Counted from the first letter of the stretch, positions 22,896-34,790 are shown. The stretch is 64,000 nt of DNA from Aquarana catesbeiana (GCF_042186555.1 NC_133327.1:52650065-52714064), one strand, 5' to 3'. Notes: generated by a model not told the origin, from the letters alone. A program made the numbers and translations.

Positions 22896-23136
22896 TGAGG
22901 AACAGAAATAGAAATAGATTATAATTTTTTTAATTGTATCTAGATATAGATATATATATCTCTCTATATATAGATATATCTCTATATATCTATATATATA
23001 TCTATATAGAGATATATCTATATCTATAGATATATCTCTATATAGATATATATCTATATATATATCTCGATTCGTTGGTGTCCTTGGTGATATGAATGCT
23101 AATGTGTATGTAGGCACCCCCTTTTGTTCTTTTATC
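21931..23136. mobile_element. Fold-back element with nested inverted repeats and (AT)n
   Basis: Outer arms GATAAAAGAACAAAAAGGGG at 21931 and its inverse at 23110-23136 flank inner arms CACATTAGCATTCATATCA (22800) and TGATATGAATGCTAATGTG (23088). Between the inner arms is an (AT)n run (22821-22890) and a GATATATCTATA-rich tract. The long minus-strand open frame across it is low-complexity and not a gene. Confidence 0.65.
22300..22640. mobile_element. Inverted relative of the 10083 fold-back core
   Basis: CCACCATCCAAGTGGACATA, GCCGAGCGAAGCGAAGCTG and CGAGGGGCCCTGTAGC are reverse-complement relatives of the core at 10205-10320. It lies inside the larger fold-back element at 21931-23136, suggesting nesting. 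Confidence 0.6.
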
Positions 23137-23850
23137 TTGCCTTCTAGAGTCTGCTTCATTCTCAAGGAAGCTGCCATCAGTGCTATTGTTTTATTGTTTT
23201 ATGGACTTCTTGTTTTATACTGGGACTTTGCTCCTTTTAGGCTAATTCACTTTATTATAGATTACATTATATCTTGTACATAGCCCTTTGTTTAACACAT
23301 GTTTTCTTATGCATTGTGTTTTCCATAACACAGTGCTTGTGCCCGTCTTCGCGCCATTTTTCCCTTTTTATTTAATATTTATGTGTACATTTAATGTATT
23401 TTATGCATGTTATTTATAACATTCAGAGGTCCGTTGCACCAGATAAAATGTGTGTAGGGTGAGGCCAGTGGCATATGATTTTGTAAATACACCGTTGATC
23501 CCTGGTGTGGTGCGTTTTGCCTGTGTAACTCTGTATCCTTTTGTAAGTATATCTACTTTTAATAAATCATGTGGTTTTAGCATACTACTCTATGGTCTTT
23601 TGTTATTTCTCCCATCATTACTTTGAGGTGCTGGCTTTGAAATACCAGTGAAGTACCGTGGAGGCGGCGGGGTCAGCGGTTTCCTGAGTGGTGGCCCCCT
23701 AATTGGATGATTTCTGTGCTGTTGATCTTTTATCATTTGGTTATCTTTACTGTTTGTTAAGGGAACTGGCACACTTGCCTGTGAGGTGGTTTGGGATTCT
23801 TACATGTGGACTTTCATTATTTTCAAGATTTCACATTTGGGCTTTTATAT

Positions 23851-24553
23851 TGTAGCACTCTCTAGTGCTAGAAATGTAGATAGATTTTGGTATAAGTGTA
23901 GGTAAATTTTTGCAGGCTCGGCTCGCAGCCAAGCCTGTCTGTTTTTTCCTGGGTTGGGCAGAAATCCAGGGAGAGCTGGGTGGCTCACAGGCAGCATCAC
24001 TAAGACCTCCCCCCTACTTCTCGAATGTTCTGGAAGAATGGGAAGGGAGGCAAGGTGGAGCTGCCTGGAGTATTCTGAGGGCCCTGACCAATCCCCAACT
24101 TGAATTGGCAGGTGGCAGCCCCCCTCAAATACTCGGGGTCATCCCAGCTTGGGAGGAGTTGTTCGGTTGGAAGCTGGAGATGGAGTGTTAGGCAGTCTCG
24201 GCCTTTGAGGGAGCTACCCAGTCTGGGAGGCAGGATGACCACAGAGGTGTCCTGGACAGAAGGCACGGGATCAAGGAGGAAAGTGGGAGAACCCTGCCAG
24301 GCAAGTCTCTAGGAGCAACAGCCAAGAGGGCTGGTGAGTGATACACAGTCAGGAGGACTGGGAGGCACGCCTGAGAGGACTGAGATGGAGCAGTCTGGGA
24401 TGGGTGAAGAGCCAGTCAGGAGGACTGTGGTGGCACGGGCAGTGGAAAGAGGCAGCTGCAGCCAGGAGGGCTGGCAGGGCCTGAAGAGGTGGTACTGGGA
24501 GCAGTAGTTATATGTGGGACAACTAGCACTAAGGACTACCTATTTTTGCTACA
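23851..24553. mobile_element. LTR-like block, uncertain
   Basis: A purine-rich 700-bp block opens TGTAGCACTC and closes TTGCTACA, the same kind of ends as the LTRs at 3640 and 13127. No target duplication, TATA box or AATAAA was found in the expected places, so this is a weak call. Confidence 0.3.
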
Positions 24554-24729
24554 CCATAGGGGCCCGTGGTCCCTGCCTGCAAAGGGCATTTGATTTGGGC
24601 CCGAGCCAGTGTCAGACCCTCAACAACAGTGCTAGCTTGTCTTGGGATTGATAGTCTGCAAGCAAGTGTATGTGCTAGAGGTGAAAGGAGAGGTTGTATA
24701 TATCGGAGTGTATATAGTTCAGTACCTAC

Positions 24730-25363
24730 TAGAACTGCACGATTTATCGTTAAGAATTGTTATTGTGATTTTTTTTTCCCCCTTGCGATCTTGACAAAGT
24801 ATTTCCTGATTCTTTCTATGCAGAGAATTCTCTCTGCTCTGCTGAAGCCAACAGCCGTCAAAAGAAAGGTAAAAAAAAAAAACGGGCAGTCTGCCAAGAA
24901 TCACAACATTCTTTAGCAGTGGAACTTAAGTATAAATATTGTAACAATGGAAAGGAATACACTTTGGTGTGTAAATGAGGGAAGTTTAAACACTTAAACA
25001 CTAAACCTTTTTCTGACATTTGTTGGTTTAAAGTTAAAATCATTTTTTTTTGCTAGAAAATAACTTAGAACCCCCCAAACAGTATATATATATATTAGTA
25101 GAGACCCTAGAGAATAAAATGGTAGTTGTTGCAATATTTTATGTCACACTGTATTTGCGCAGCAGTCGTTCAAATGCAATTTTTTGGGGAAAAATGACAC
25201 TGAAATGAATTTTTAAAAAAACTAACCAGTAAAAGGTAACCCAATTTTTTTTTTTGTATAATGTGAAATATTTTACGCCGCGAGAATCATGAGAGAATCG
25301 TGATCTTTTTATCCTAAGCAAAAAAATTGTGATTCTCATTTTGGCCAGCATCGTGCAGCTCTA
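24730..25363. mobile_element. hAT non-autonomous element, perfect 8-bp duplication
   Basis: Ends TAGAACTGCACGAT and ATCGTGCAGCTCTA are inverted repeats, flanked by GTACCTAC on both sides (24722-24729, 25364-25371). The interior is AT-rich, with GTGATT and AATCAC motifs near the ends. The 8-bp duplication and CTGCACGAT terminus identify hAT. No transposase. Confidence 0.92.
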
Positions 25364-25604
25364 GTACCTACATATTTCATCACTCAAGGGGGCATCTCAT
25401 ATGCTCCCTATCTCCATCCAAGTTTTATACCCCTAATAAAACAAAAACAAAACAAAGTAGAAAGACTGTTTCTTGACTTAGTGTGTCAGGAAATTCGTGT
25501 GCCGCTACAATATATTTCTCTTTGAAGTTTACTTCTTTGTTATGCATAAGTGAATTATTTGTTATTTCCCGTTCACCTCCTCTTGACAGCTATTTTTAAG
25601 GTTA

Positions 25605-26457
25605 TGTAGTACCCCCCCCCCCCCCCCCCCTTTACCCCTGGGCAGATGAGGAGGACCCCAAGGCGGCTCAGTTGACTAAAGTTTCAAGCCCCAGGGTTTA
25701 ATTATTGTCTCTGTGGAGTGGAAGGAACTGGGACAACAGTCAATGTAGAACATTTGACAGAGCTTATTGGATAAGGGAACAGGATACCCAAAAAGCAACA
25801 AAAATGCAACTACATACATTTCTGCTAAGAACAAGCAATACAGAAATGTGGACTTTTAAACGAAGACTGGCAAATCATAACACCTGGCTGTACAAATACC
25901 TACAAACACCTACCAAATACAGCTGAGCCACCAGAATTCATCCACCAGCAGCAGTGTGCACCCAGCTCTTCAGGATTTTCTTTAGCATTGAAGTTACTTG
26001 CCGTGGGGCTCCATCCAGGCGCCAGCTTCACTCCTTCTGGATGTACCCTCCAGCAAGGCAGTGTAGGCCCTCCAGGCCCCAAACTCAGACCAGCTATTGG
26101 CTTCATCCTCCTCAGGAAGCAGACTTGGGAGTCAGAAGCCTCAACTTCAACCCTTTCTCTTGCCAGCAGCCCAGGAGGCAAGGACAAAAGACCTTTCTGA
26201 AAGGTCACCCCAAATATTTATAACCTCCCAAAAACTAGTAGTAAACTACCAGCAATTGGTCAGAGAGAAATTATTATATTAAATGATTGTATCTTCTTGC
26301 TCTGTTGCCAGGGACACTTTCCAACAGCAGAAATAATGTAGGCTTAGGGAAAGCATAACAAAAGCAAAATGAATTATTCATGCTCAGGCTGACTACAGCC
26401 TAGCAACAACACATAATGTAAACTATGGACACTCTTGCTTGGGGAAGGATCCTTACA
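25605..26457 (-). mobile_element. Solo LTR candidate, GTTA duplication
   Basis: Starts TGTAGTACC followed by a C run and ends GGATCCTTACA; GTTA flanks it at 25601-25604 and 26458-26461. On the minus strand a TTATAAATATTTGG box lies near 26212. Layout resembles the LTRs at 3640 and 13127. No internal retroviral genes. Minor open frames inside have no recognisable similarity. Confidence 0.5.
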
Positions 26458-26679
26458 GTTATGTATGAAGATGAAGGTAGGGGTGGAGGAGTTGGACCAG
26501 AATCTATGACATACAAGGAGGGAGGGGACTATGGTAGGGAATTGACTCTTCCTGGGGTAATCACATTTTCTAGCAAGTTCAAAGGCACATTGCTAGTGAA
26601 TAAAAAAAATTTATAGAAAGGAAAACACTGCATGTAAACATTCAAAATACTTGATTCTTCTGTGCTTTCACCTACAGAT

Positions 26680-27000
26680 TTTGAAGTTGGTGGCAGGGTC
26701 TCTTTAAAATAAACATTTAATGATGTATTAATGAGTACAGAGCTGTGTTCATTTGTGTCTCTTCTAAGTTCCTGGAGTTCAGTCTTAAAGTATTCCTGTA
26801 CTAAGAATAATGAACTGTTCCTTGCTATTGACATATGAATGTTGTCAGTCGATAGAGTTCATTGTGGATGAGGCAGAACACAACATACATTAGAGTCTAG
26901 ATAGCTTTGTTATTCAAAATTGTACAATGAGAGCAATGATTTATTCCTGGTAATTCCTGCTAATGGGAGGCCAGCTTGTTCAAGGTTCCCAGTTATATAA
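26680..27000. repeat. Direct duplicate of 30280-30585
   Basis: Shared stretches include CAGGGTCTCTTTAAAA, CCTGGAGTTCAGTCTTAA and GATAGCTTTGTT in the same orientation. The adjoining tRNA-pseudogene segment (27108-27200) is likewise related to 29999-30080, pointing to an old tandem array. Confidence 0.8.
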
Positions 27001-27197
27001 CCAACATCCAATTTCCACTAATTTGAAGGAAAGCTACAGTATAAACTTTTTGGATCAACTTTATCTTTCTTAGTGTTTTTGAAGTTTTTAAGCTTGGTAT
27101 TTTATTTAGTAGCTGTTGACTTCTGGGTAAATGTTAAGACAAAGTGAGACATAGATAGTGATAAGTACATGTAGTATTTTTGGAAAGAGCTACCATT

Positions 27198-27564
27198 AGG
27201 CACAGACATAATTGAACTCATGGCCTTTGGTTTGCAAGGCCAACACCTTACTGTTAGGAATGTAGATTGTCTAGGGGTATATTTAGACCCTCGATACCTC
27301 TGCATAAGGTGTACCTTCCAATCCCCACAGGCCTGTGAGATTAGCCCATTGAGACACTGATAAAAGACAATGACAAGGTCTCTCCGAGCAAATCTAAAAG
27401 TTTATTCTGTCTCTGTGAATATAAAGGGGGTATTGTGAGAAGGTACAGCCCCCTGAACATCATACAGATTGTCCAATCAAATACAGAGACATTTTATGAC
27501 AAAACCGAAACTCAACAAAAATAATCATACATAGTCATTTCACTTACTACTTGGCTACCATGCC
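27198..27564 (-). pseudogene. tRNA-Thr pseudogene split by a solo LTR
   Basis: The 3' half lies at 27198-27251 and the 5' remnant at 27548-27564; the 291-bp LTR lies between, with CTTAC repeated on both sides. Joined, it would still be defective: the T arm has changed and the anticodon-loop triplet reads TGC. Confidence 0.75.
27252..27542 (-). mobile_element. Solo LTR, 291 bp, perfect 5-bp duplication
   Basis: Ends TGTTAGGAATG and AGTCATTTCA give TG...CA termini flanked by CTTAC (27247-27251, 27543-27547). On the minus strand a CTTTATATTCA box is followed about 20 bp later by CAGAATAAAC, a standard U3-R arrangement. It has no similarity to the 1-kb LTRs here and represents a second LTR family. 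Confidence 0.88.
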
Positions 27565-27916
27565 TGGTGCTTATGGACCTTTAAAGGGTTAAAGAAGGGT
27601 CAATCCAATGACAAAAGGTTTGCAGAACATATTCCCTTCCTGTGTTTGCTAAAGACAGATGATGGTTTTGGGTTTTACTTTTACAATTTGGCCAAAATTA
27701 GAGCTGTGTATGAAATCCATCAATGAAGTAGGAATAGGTTATGAGCTATTGAACTCTCTACCAGTGGTGTATTTAGATTTTGTGCTGCCCTAGGTCTGAC
27801 TAAACTCATGCACCCCCTAATTTAAATACGACCCACCCTTCCTGTCAAGGCCACACCCAATACTATTTAAGACATGTCCTGTCATCTGTAAACGACACCC
27901 CTACCTCTTTCAATTG

Positions 27917-29310
27917 ATGGGCACAGTGGCTGCATTTGATGGCACAGTGGTGGAAATTGTTGGGCACAGTCGTGGCAATTGATGGGCACATTGGCTGCGC
28001 TTGATGGCACAGTGGTGGCAATTGATGGGCACAGTTTCTGCGTTTGATAGGCACAGTGGATATGTTTGATGGCACAGTGGCTGAGTTTGATGGCACAGTG
28101 GCTGCGTTTGATGGGCACAGTGGCTGCGTTTAATGGGCACAGTGGCTGCGTTTGATGGGCACAGTGGCTGAGTTTGATGGGCACAGTGGCTGCGTTTTAT
28201 GGGCACAGTGGCTGCGTTTGATGGCACAGTGTCGGTAATTGATGGGCACAGTGGCTGAGTTTGATGGGCACAGTGGCTGTGTTTGATGGCACAGTGGCTG
28301 CATTTGATAAGAACAGTGGATATGTTTGATGGCACAGTGGATATGTTTGATGGCACAGTGGCTGAGTTTGATGGCACATTGGCTGCGTTTGATGGGCACA
28401 GTGGCTGCATTTAATGGGCACAGTGGCTGCGTTTGATGGGCACAGTGGCTGAGTTTGATGGGCACAGTGGCTGCGTTTTATGGGCACAGTGGCTGCGTTT
28501 GATGGCACAGTGTCAGTAATTGATGGGCACAGTGGCTGAGTTTGATGGGCACAGTGGCTGTGTTTGATGGCACAGTGGCTGCATTTGATAAGAACAGTGG
28601 CTGCATTTGATGGCACAGTGGATATGTTTGATGGCACAGTGGCTGAGTTTGATGGCACAGTGGCTGCGTTTGATGGGCACAGTGGCTGCATTTGATGGGC
28701 ACAATGGCTGCGTTTAATGGCACAGTGGCTGCGTTTGATGGGCACAGTGGCTGCGTTTTATGGGCACAGTGGCTGCGTTTTATGGGCGCAGTGGCTGCGT
28801 TTGATGGCACAGTGGCTGCGTTTGAAGGGCACAGTGTCAGTAATTGATGGGCACAGTGGCTGAGTTTGATGGCACAGTGGCTGCGTTTGATGGGCACAGT
28901 GTCGGTAATTGATGGGCACAGTGGCTGAGTTTGATGGGCACAGTGGCTGTGTTTGATGGCACAGTGGCTGCGTTTGATAAGAACAGTGGCTGCATTTGAT
29001 GGCACAGTGGCGGTAATTGATGGGCACAGTGGCTGCGTTTGATGGGCACAGTGGCTGCGTTTGATGGGCACAGTGGCTGCGTTTGATGGGCACAGTGGCT
29101 ACGTTTGATGGCACAGTGGCGACAATTGATGGGCACAGTGGCTGCGTTTGATGGGCACAGTGGCTACGTTTGATGGCACAGTGGCGACAATTGATGGGCA
29201 CAGTGGCTGCGTTTGATGGGCACAGTGGCTGCATTTGATGGCACAGTGGCGGCAATTGATGGGCACATTGGCTGCATTTGATGAGCACAGTGGCAGCATT
29301 TGATGGCACA
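27917..29310. repeat. 22-bp minisatellite inside hAT
   Basis: About 60 copies of GGGCACAGTGGCTGCGTTTG plus AT, mixed with 21-bp variants missing one G and with units reading CGGTAATTGAT. Blocks of several units recur, suggesting higher-order duplication. Minus-strand frames of up to 197 codons (HCAHQTQPLCPS-like) are repeat artefacts. Confidence 0.95.
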
Positions 29311-29320
29311 GTGGCCCCGT

Positions 29321-29469
29321 TACTAAAGCTGCCTGGGTAAATAAGTTTTTAAATAGGTCCTGACTCCTGGCTCGCTGTTTCAATCCACCTATATTATATA
29401 GATGGATTGAAACAGCGAGCCAGGAGTCAGGACCAATTTAAAAACTTGTATACCCAGGCAGCTTTAGTA
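29321..29469. repeat. Near-perfect palindrome, ~69-bp arms
   Basis: Left arm TACTAAAGCTGCCTGGGTA...GTTTCAATCCACC and right arm GGATTGAAACAGC...TACCCAGGCAGCTTTAGTA pair with about four mismatches around an 11-nt TATATTATATA centre. Directly abuts the minisatellite. Confidence 0.93.
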
Positions 29470-30082
29470 TATATCCATTCACTCACTCTCATCAATTTGT
29501 ACCTGAGGGTTCCCGCTGCTTCCGTCGTCCTCTTCTCTCTTGCTCCTCCTCCTCTGGTTATAGAGAGACCTGTCCCAACTCCCCGCCCCAAGCTGGAGAG
29601 CATTCAATGATGCCGCGTGGAGGTGAGTAGGCAGGGCATCAAGCTTCGCCTCCGCCTCCACCAGTTAGCAGTGCACCAGGTATGGCCATTGGCCAGTGAC
29701 ACTGACAGTCAGTCATGGTCCATTTTATGGGGGCGGCAGTCACTCCCCCCCCACCAAGTACGCGCCCAAGCCACCCATACTCCCAGTGCTGAGTGCCCAT
29801 GATATATAGCAAGGCAAGTCAGCCCCGGGAGGCTGTATCTGAGTGGGACCGGCTGCGGGAGGCTATATCTGACATGGGGAGGACGGGCCGGGGGGTTTTT
29901 GTGCAGGGGCAGCAAAAAAGCCGCCATTCCCCGCAAAGTGCCGCCCTAGGTCTAGGCCTTGTCAGCCTAGGCCAAGACACAGCACTGCTCTCTACACTAA
30001 CAACTGATGACTTTTGGGTAATTGCTGAGACAAAGCGAGATGAATATTGTGATAGGCATACAAAACATTTTTAGGAAGAGCT

Positions 30083-30150
30083 ACAGACAGGTGTTAAACG
30101 CATGATCTTTGGTTTACAAGGCCTATGCCTTACCACTTAGTCACTGTACC
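30083..30150 (-). pseudogene. Decayed tRNA-Thr copy
   Basis: Minus-strand GGTACAGTGACTAAGTGGTA through GATCATGCGTTTAACACC aligns over the whole gene. The acceptor stem is broken, the T arm is mutated and the anticodon-loop triplet reads TGT. It belongs to the duplicate of the 27108-27560 segment. Confidence 0.65.
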
Positions 30151-30279
30151 TGGTACAGAAGGGCCTTGTGTTGCCTGCCTACAAATCCAATTGTGCAACT
30201 AGCGCCTAATTACTGAGCCAATTATTCCAAATTCCGTAGAGCTGTTTCAAGCTTTTTGACCATCAAATGCAATGCAAAT

Positions 30280-30585
30280 TTTTATGTTGGTAACAGGGTC
30301 TCTTTAAAACAAACATTTATTGATGTATAAATGAGTATAAAGCTGTGTTAATTTTTGTCTTTTCTATCTGCCTGGAGTTCAGTCTTAATGTATTCCAGAA
30401 TAATGAACACGCTCTGTTGCTATGAACAGATAGCGTTATCTGTGGATATACGGTAGTTCATTGTAGATGAGACAGAACACAACACACATTAGCATCTAGA
30501 TAGCTTTGTTTTTCAAAATTGTACAATGGGAGCAATAATGGTTTATTCCTGGTAATGGGAGCACACCTTGTTCAAGGTTCCATGT
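30280..30585. repeat. Direct duplicate of 26680-27000
   Basis: Second copy, ending at CTTGTTCAAGGTTCC. Here the related tRNA pseudogene precedes the block, whereas in the first copy it follows, as expected for fragments of a tandem array. Confidence 0.8.
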
Positions 30586-32792
30586 CACATAATGCTAACA
30601 AAGCCATACCCGTCCATTCTACATCGAAGACTGAGAAGGAAGGTGTCATTTTGGAGTCATAAAATTGAAGCTGTTATTCTAGACACAGCGGTTCAAATGC
30701 TGAGTAATTTATTACTTAAAAACTAATTTACTAGATCTGAAACCTAATTTTGAAGAGTATCTAAACCAGTGTTTCTTTTTTGTCTTGCGGTGCACCAAAA
30801 AGATCTAAAAATTTTCACGGCACACCTTAAAAGATTTAAGAATTTTTCCGGTGAAGAACGTATTTATTTTTACATATACTGCATATTTAATTTTACATTT
30901 AATGTGAAGGATGTGCCTGCTTTCGAGAGAAAATCAGAATGAAGCGAGGTTCCAAAGTCCACAAAAATGTGTGCATTTCAGTGTCGGTTTTAAGAAGTCT
31001 CTCTTTTTTCATTTGATTTCAGTCAATGCTGAAAATCCAAACTCACAAAACCTCGAAGACACAAATGGCAGAATTCCTTTGCTTGCTTTTGAACTGATTG
31101 AACGGTCTCTATTATTATAATATAATTAGAGCGATCGAGTTCTCCCAAGATCTCACACAAGTCTTGCGTTACGAAAGGAACCAAAGAATGACAGACTGAC
31201 AGAGATTGAATGTTTTTATATGTTACTCTTTTAACTTTTGCGACATTGATTTCCCATTTCATTTTACGATATGTTCAAGGTTTCAAGACGCTAGCAATTG
31301 TAAATATTTTTCAAAACTCCCACGGCACACCTAAAAATCTTAGTGTAGGCTGTCATGCTAGGAGCAGACTACAGAACATCTCCTCCTCCTCCACATCTAC
31401 CTATCATAGAGGGGACATATTCTGTAGTCCCCAGGAAATAACTAGGAACAATGTCATTGAGAAGAGAGCAGCACAGGCAGAGAACACAGGAAATTATCAT
31501 CTGACAAGGTTGCAGGATCAAGAAGAAGGCATTTTTCTGCAGTCATCGAACAGATATAGCAAACGACTTTCAATGGCATGTTTAAAATGGAACAAAACCC
31601 ATCGATTTAACGGTTTCAAAAAACAGTTAGCAATCCTGGCATGCAGGGAACGTAACTGTTACATTTGCTTGGGTTCTCAACCAAACTGTCAAACCATCAA
31701 ATGTCAGGTGTCATAACTGATCCCATGTGTAGCACCATGGCAGTTGAAGATCAAACAGAGGCCAAGGTGGCAGCTTCCTTGGTTGAAAACTATAGGAGGG
31801 TTTAGTTCCGCTTTAACAAACTAAACTAAGGCAGATAAGAGAAGCTGATTGCTAGGGTTTATATATCCTTTAAGCATATACATATACTAGTTCCTTTATT
31901 AGATGCACCTTTCCAAAATAAGCTAGGACCCCCTACATACAATGTAGACAAAACATTTTTTGTTATAGACACATGTTATTAAAATGTGTAGATATGGAAA
32001 CACATCTTTATATAGGATTTTTTTTTTTTTTTAGGAAAATGCATATGTATTGTGTATTTTGGGCAATATTAGGACAGCTGGTCATATCCACCACATAGTA
32101 ATTAGCACTTGAAAAAGCCTAGTTCGATTCAAAGTCTTTCAAATTTAATTTGATAATAATCATAGAGAAAACTTTTATTTGTTATTAGCTTGGTCATTCT
32201 CCTATGATGACCAGAAAGGCTCATCAAAAATGATCACCTTTTAGGAGCAGCTGCTAGTGACAGAAAATTAGTATGTACAGTCTTATAACATAGTACCGGA
32301 ATTTTATTCATGCCAACAAGAACCATCAAAGAACTGCTTTGAGTGACAACATTATCTGAACATTACAATTCAGATGGTTTTGATAGAAAATTACTACATA
32401 ATGATAGTTTGGCTGGAAGAGATTTGAAAAGGAGAGGAAAGAAAGAACAGATCGAGCCTGAAACTTGAAGCAAGCTTTGTGACGAGAAGCTATACTTTGT
32501 ATTGTGTTAAGTAAACTATACAATAACGATTTTTCTTTAAGTGTTTACATTCTAATGTTAGATTCTTTATATAACAGACTTTTTTGCTAAAATTACTTTG
32601 CAGAAAAGTGTTATTGAAACAAATTGTTGCTCCCCATCTCTTTGGAATGTCCTTTTGTGCAGTGTGAAAAGACTGTTAGTTTCCAAGTTCTACAAGGTGT
32701 TTGAGAGTCCGGATCACAGTGAAATGAATAAGGTGTTCCAAAATAACAGAAATTAAACTTTCTTGTAATTAATGTGCTGCTTGTGCAAAGTC
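30586..32792. other. Intergenic with hAT fragment
   Basis: At 30767 CAGTGTTTC opens a hAT-like left end with TTCACGGCACACCTT; a similar CACGGCACACCT motif appears at 31321 in the same orientation, and no right terminus was found. TTAGTTCCGCTTTAA near 31803 is a TTAA-MITE scrap. No exon or RNA gene recognised. Confidence 0.4.
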
Positions 32793-33276
32793 TTAAAGTG
32801 ATTGTAAAGTCTTGTTTAAAAAAAAAAAATCAACAAACATGTCATACTTACCTCCTATGTGCAGTGGTTTTGCACAGAGCAGCCTGGGTCCTCCTCTTCT
32901 CGGGTCCCTCTTCGTTGCTCCTGTGGCCCCTCCCTCCTGTCAAGTGCTCCCACAGCTAGCAGCTTGCTATGGTGGCACCTGAGCCGAGCTGCAGCGCCAT
33001 GTGTCCATTCAGACACGGAGCTGCTGTTCTGCCCTGTCCCCTCTCCCCCCTGATTGGCTAACTGACTTTGATTGACAGCCGCAGGAGCCAATGGCGCTGC
33101 TGCTGTGTCTTAGCCAATCAGGAGGAAAGTCCCAGATGGCCGTGGGATTTGTGGAAATCGCTGGACAGAGATGGAGCTCAGGTAAGTATTAGGGGGTGCT
33201 ACACACAGAAGGCTTTTTATCTTATAGAATGCATTAAGATAAAAAAAAAAAACTTCTGCCTTTACAACTCATTTAA
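32793..33276. mobile_element. TTAA-flanked MITE
   Basis: Ends TTAAAGTGATTGTAAAG and CTTTACAACTCATTTAA are inverted relatives with TTAA at both edges. GATTGGCTAACTGACTTTG and GCCAATCAGGAGG motifs lie in the interior. The right half matches 8345-8707. No coding region. Confidence 0.75.
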
Positions 33277-33538
33277 GTGGTATAAAATGTTTATATTTAG
33301 GAGGTCCTTCGTGGAAGTTGTCTAGGATAGGAGCTTAAACGCCTCCTGTCTTGGTCAAGGGATTTGGACCTTAACTTGGCCCATGCCTTGTTTGAGGATC
33401 TCCGTGCACATCAATCTTATTAATTTTTACTTTTACTTTGTAACTCTTCTAAATAAAAGTTCCAAACCCTCACTGTGAGCAGAGGTTGTTGATTTCCTTT
33501 TAATTTGTTATATATTGTCCTCTCATAGATTTGTCCTG

Positions 33539-34790
33539 TACAGAGAGGGAAAAAAACATGCTGATTTTGTATGTTTGCCCACTGACAAAGAAATAATCAG
33601 TCTATAATTTTAATAACAATAACAATAACAACAAAAAAATCCAGAAAAACGCATTTCAAAAAAGTTATAAATTGATTTGCATTTTAATGAGTGAAATAAG
33701 TATTTGACCCCTTCGCAAAACATGACTTAGTACATGGTAGCAAAACCCTTGTTGACAATCACAGAGGTCAGACATTTCTTGCAGTTGGCCACCATGTTTT
33801 CACATATCTCAGGAGAGATTTTGTCCCACTCCTCTTTGCAGATCCTCTCCAAGTCAATAAGGTTTTGAGGCTGATGTCTGGTAACTCCAACCTTCAGCTC
33901 CCTCCACATATTTTCTATGGGATTAAGGTCTGAAGACTGGCTAGGCCACTCCAGGACCTTAATGTGTTTCTTCTTGAGCCACTCCTTTGTTGCCTTGGCC
34001 GTGTGTTTTGGGTCATTGTCATGCTGGAATATCCATCCACAACCCATTTTCAATGCCCTGGCTAAGGGAAGCAGGTTCTCACCCAAGATTTGAAGGTACA
34101 TGGCCCCGTCCATTATCCCTTTGATGAGGTGAAGTTGTCCTGTCTTCTTAGCGGAAAATTACCCCCAAAGCATAATGTTTTCACCTCCATGTTTGACAGT
34201 GGGGATGGTGTTCTTGGGGTCATAGGCAGCATTCCTCCTCCTCCAAATAAAGCGAGTTGAGTTGATGCCAAAGAGCTCGATTTTAGTCTCATCTGACTAC
34301 AACACTGTCACCCAGTTCTCCTCTGAATCGTTCAGATGTTCGTTAGAAAACTTCAGATGGGCTTGTACATGTGTTTTTTTTTTTAGCAGGGGGACCTTGA
34401 AGGTGCTAAAGGATTTCAGTCCTTCACAGTGTAGTGTGTTACCAATTGTTTTCTTGTTGACTATGGTCCCTTGACAGTTATTTTGCATTTCTTCCGTTTG
34501 CGAATAATTGCATCAACTGTTGTCACCTTCTCACCAAGCTGCTTGGGGATGGTCTTGTAGCCCATTCCAGCCTTGTGTAGGTCTACAATCTTGTCCCTGA
34601 AGTCCTTGGACAGCTCTTTAGTCTTGGCCATGGTGGAGAGATTGGGATCTGATTGCTTGCTTCTGGTGGACAGGTGTCTTTTATACAGGTAACAAGCTAA
34701 GATTAGAAGCACTCCCTTTAAGAGAGTGTTCCTAATCGTTACCTCTATAGAAGACACCCATTAGCCAGAAATCTTGCTGTTCGATAGCAG
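33539..34790 (-). mobile_element. Tc1-like transposon, right end missing
   Basis: Left terminus TACAGAGAGGG and the later AAATAAGTATTTGACCCC motif belong to a Tc1 family common in vertebrates. The 5' end of the transposase reaches CCAGAAATCTTGCTG near 34775 and similarity then stops without a matching terminal repeat. The copy is therefore truncated. Confidence 0.85.
33727..34631 (-). pseudogene. Tc1-type transposase, internal deletion and frameshifts
   Basis: Start region MAKTKELSKDFRDKIVDLHK is the first HTH of a Tc1 transposase (DNA binding at the terminal repeats). The frame then stops after ITVKGP, and KKTIGNTLHCEGLKSFST resumes in another frame, with much of the expected DNA-binding region missing. 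The catalytic part keeps FQHDNDPKHTAKATKEW and SSDLNPIENMWRELK and ends NKGFATMY. Broken frames and the deletion rule out activity. Confidence 0.92.

Larger units (their letters stand above)
27762..29987. mobile_element. hAT element carrying minisatellite and palindrome
   Basis: Terminus CAGTGGTGTATTTAG and its decayed inverse ending CAGCACTG are flanked by perfect CTCTCTAC copies (27754-27761, 29988-29995). Both ends carry CTGCCCTAGGTCT or its inverse. The 2.2-kb interior has no transposase; it consists of a 22-bp minisatellite, a 149-bp palindrome and a GC-rich right part. It separates two halves of the tRNA-pseudogene duplication. Confidence 0.92.

Noticed and set aside
22773..23177. 134-codon minus-strand frame rich in Ile and Tyr
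   Set aside because: Low-complexity translation of (AT)n and GATATATC tracts.
684..29310. CRISPR-like regular repeats
   Set aside because: Units are contiguous without unique spacers and the DNA is vertebrate; these are minisatellites.
27863..29383. Long minus-strand frames rich in HCAHQTQPLCPS-like repeats
   Set aside because: Products of the 22-bp minisatellite inside a hAT element; overlapping frames are equally open.
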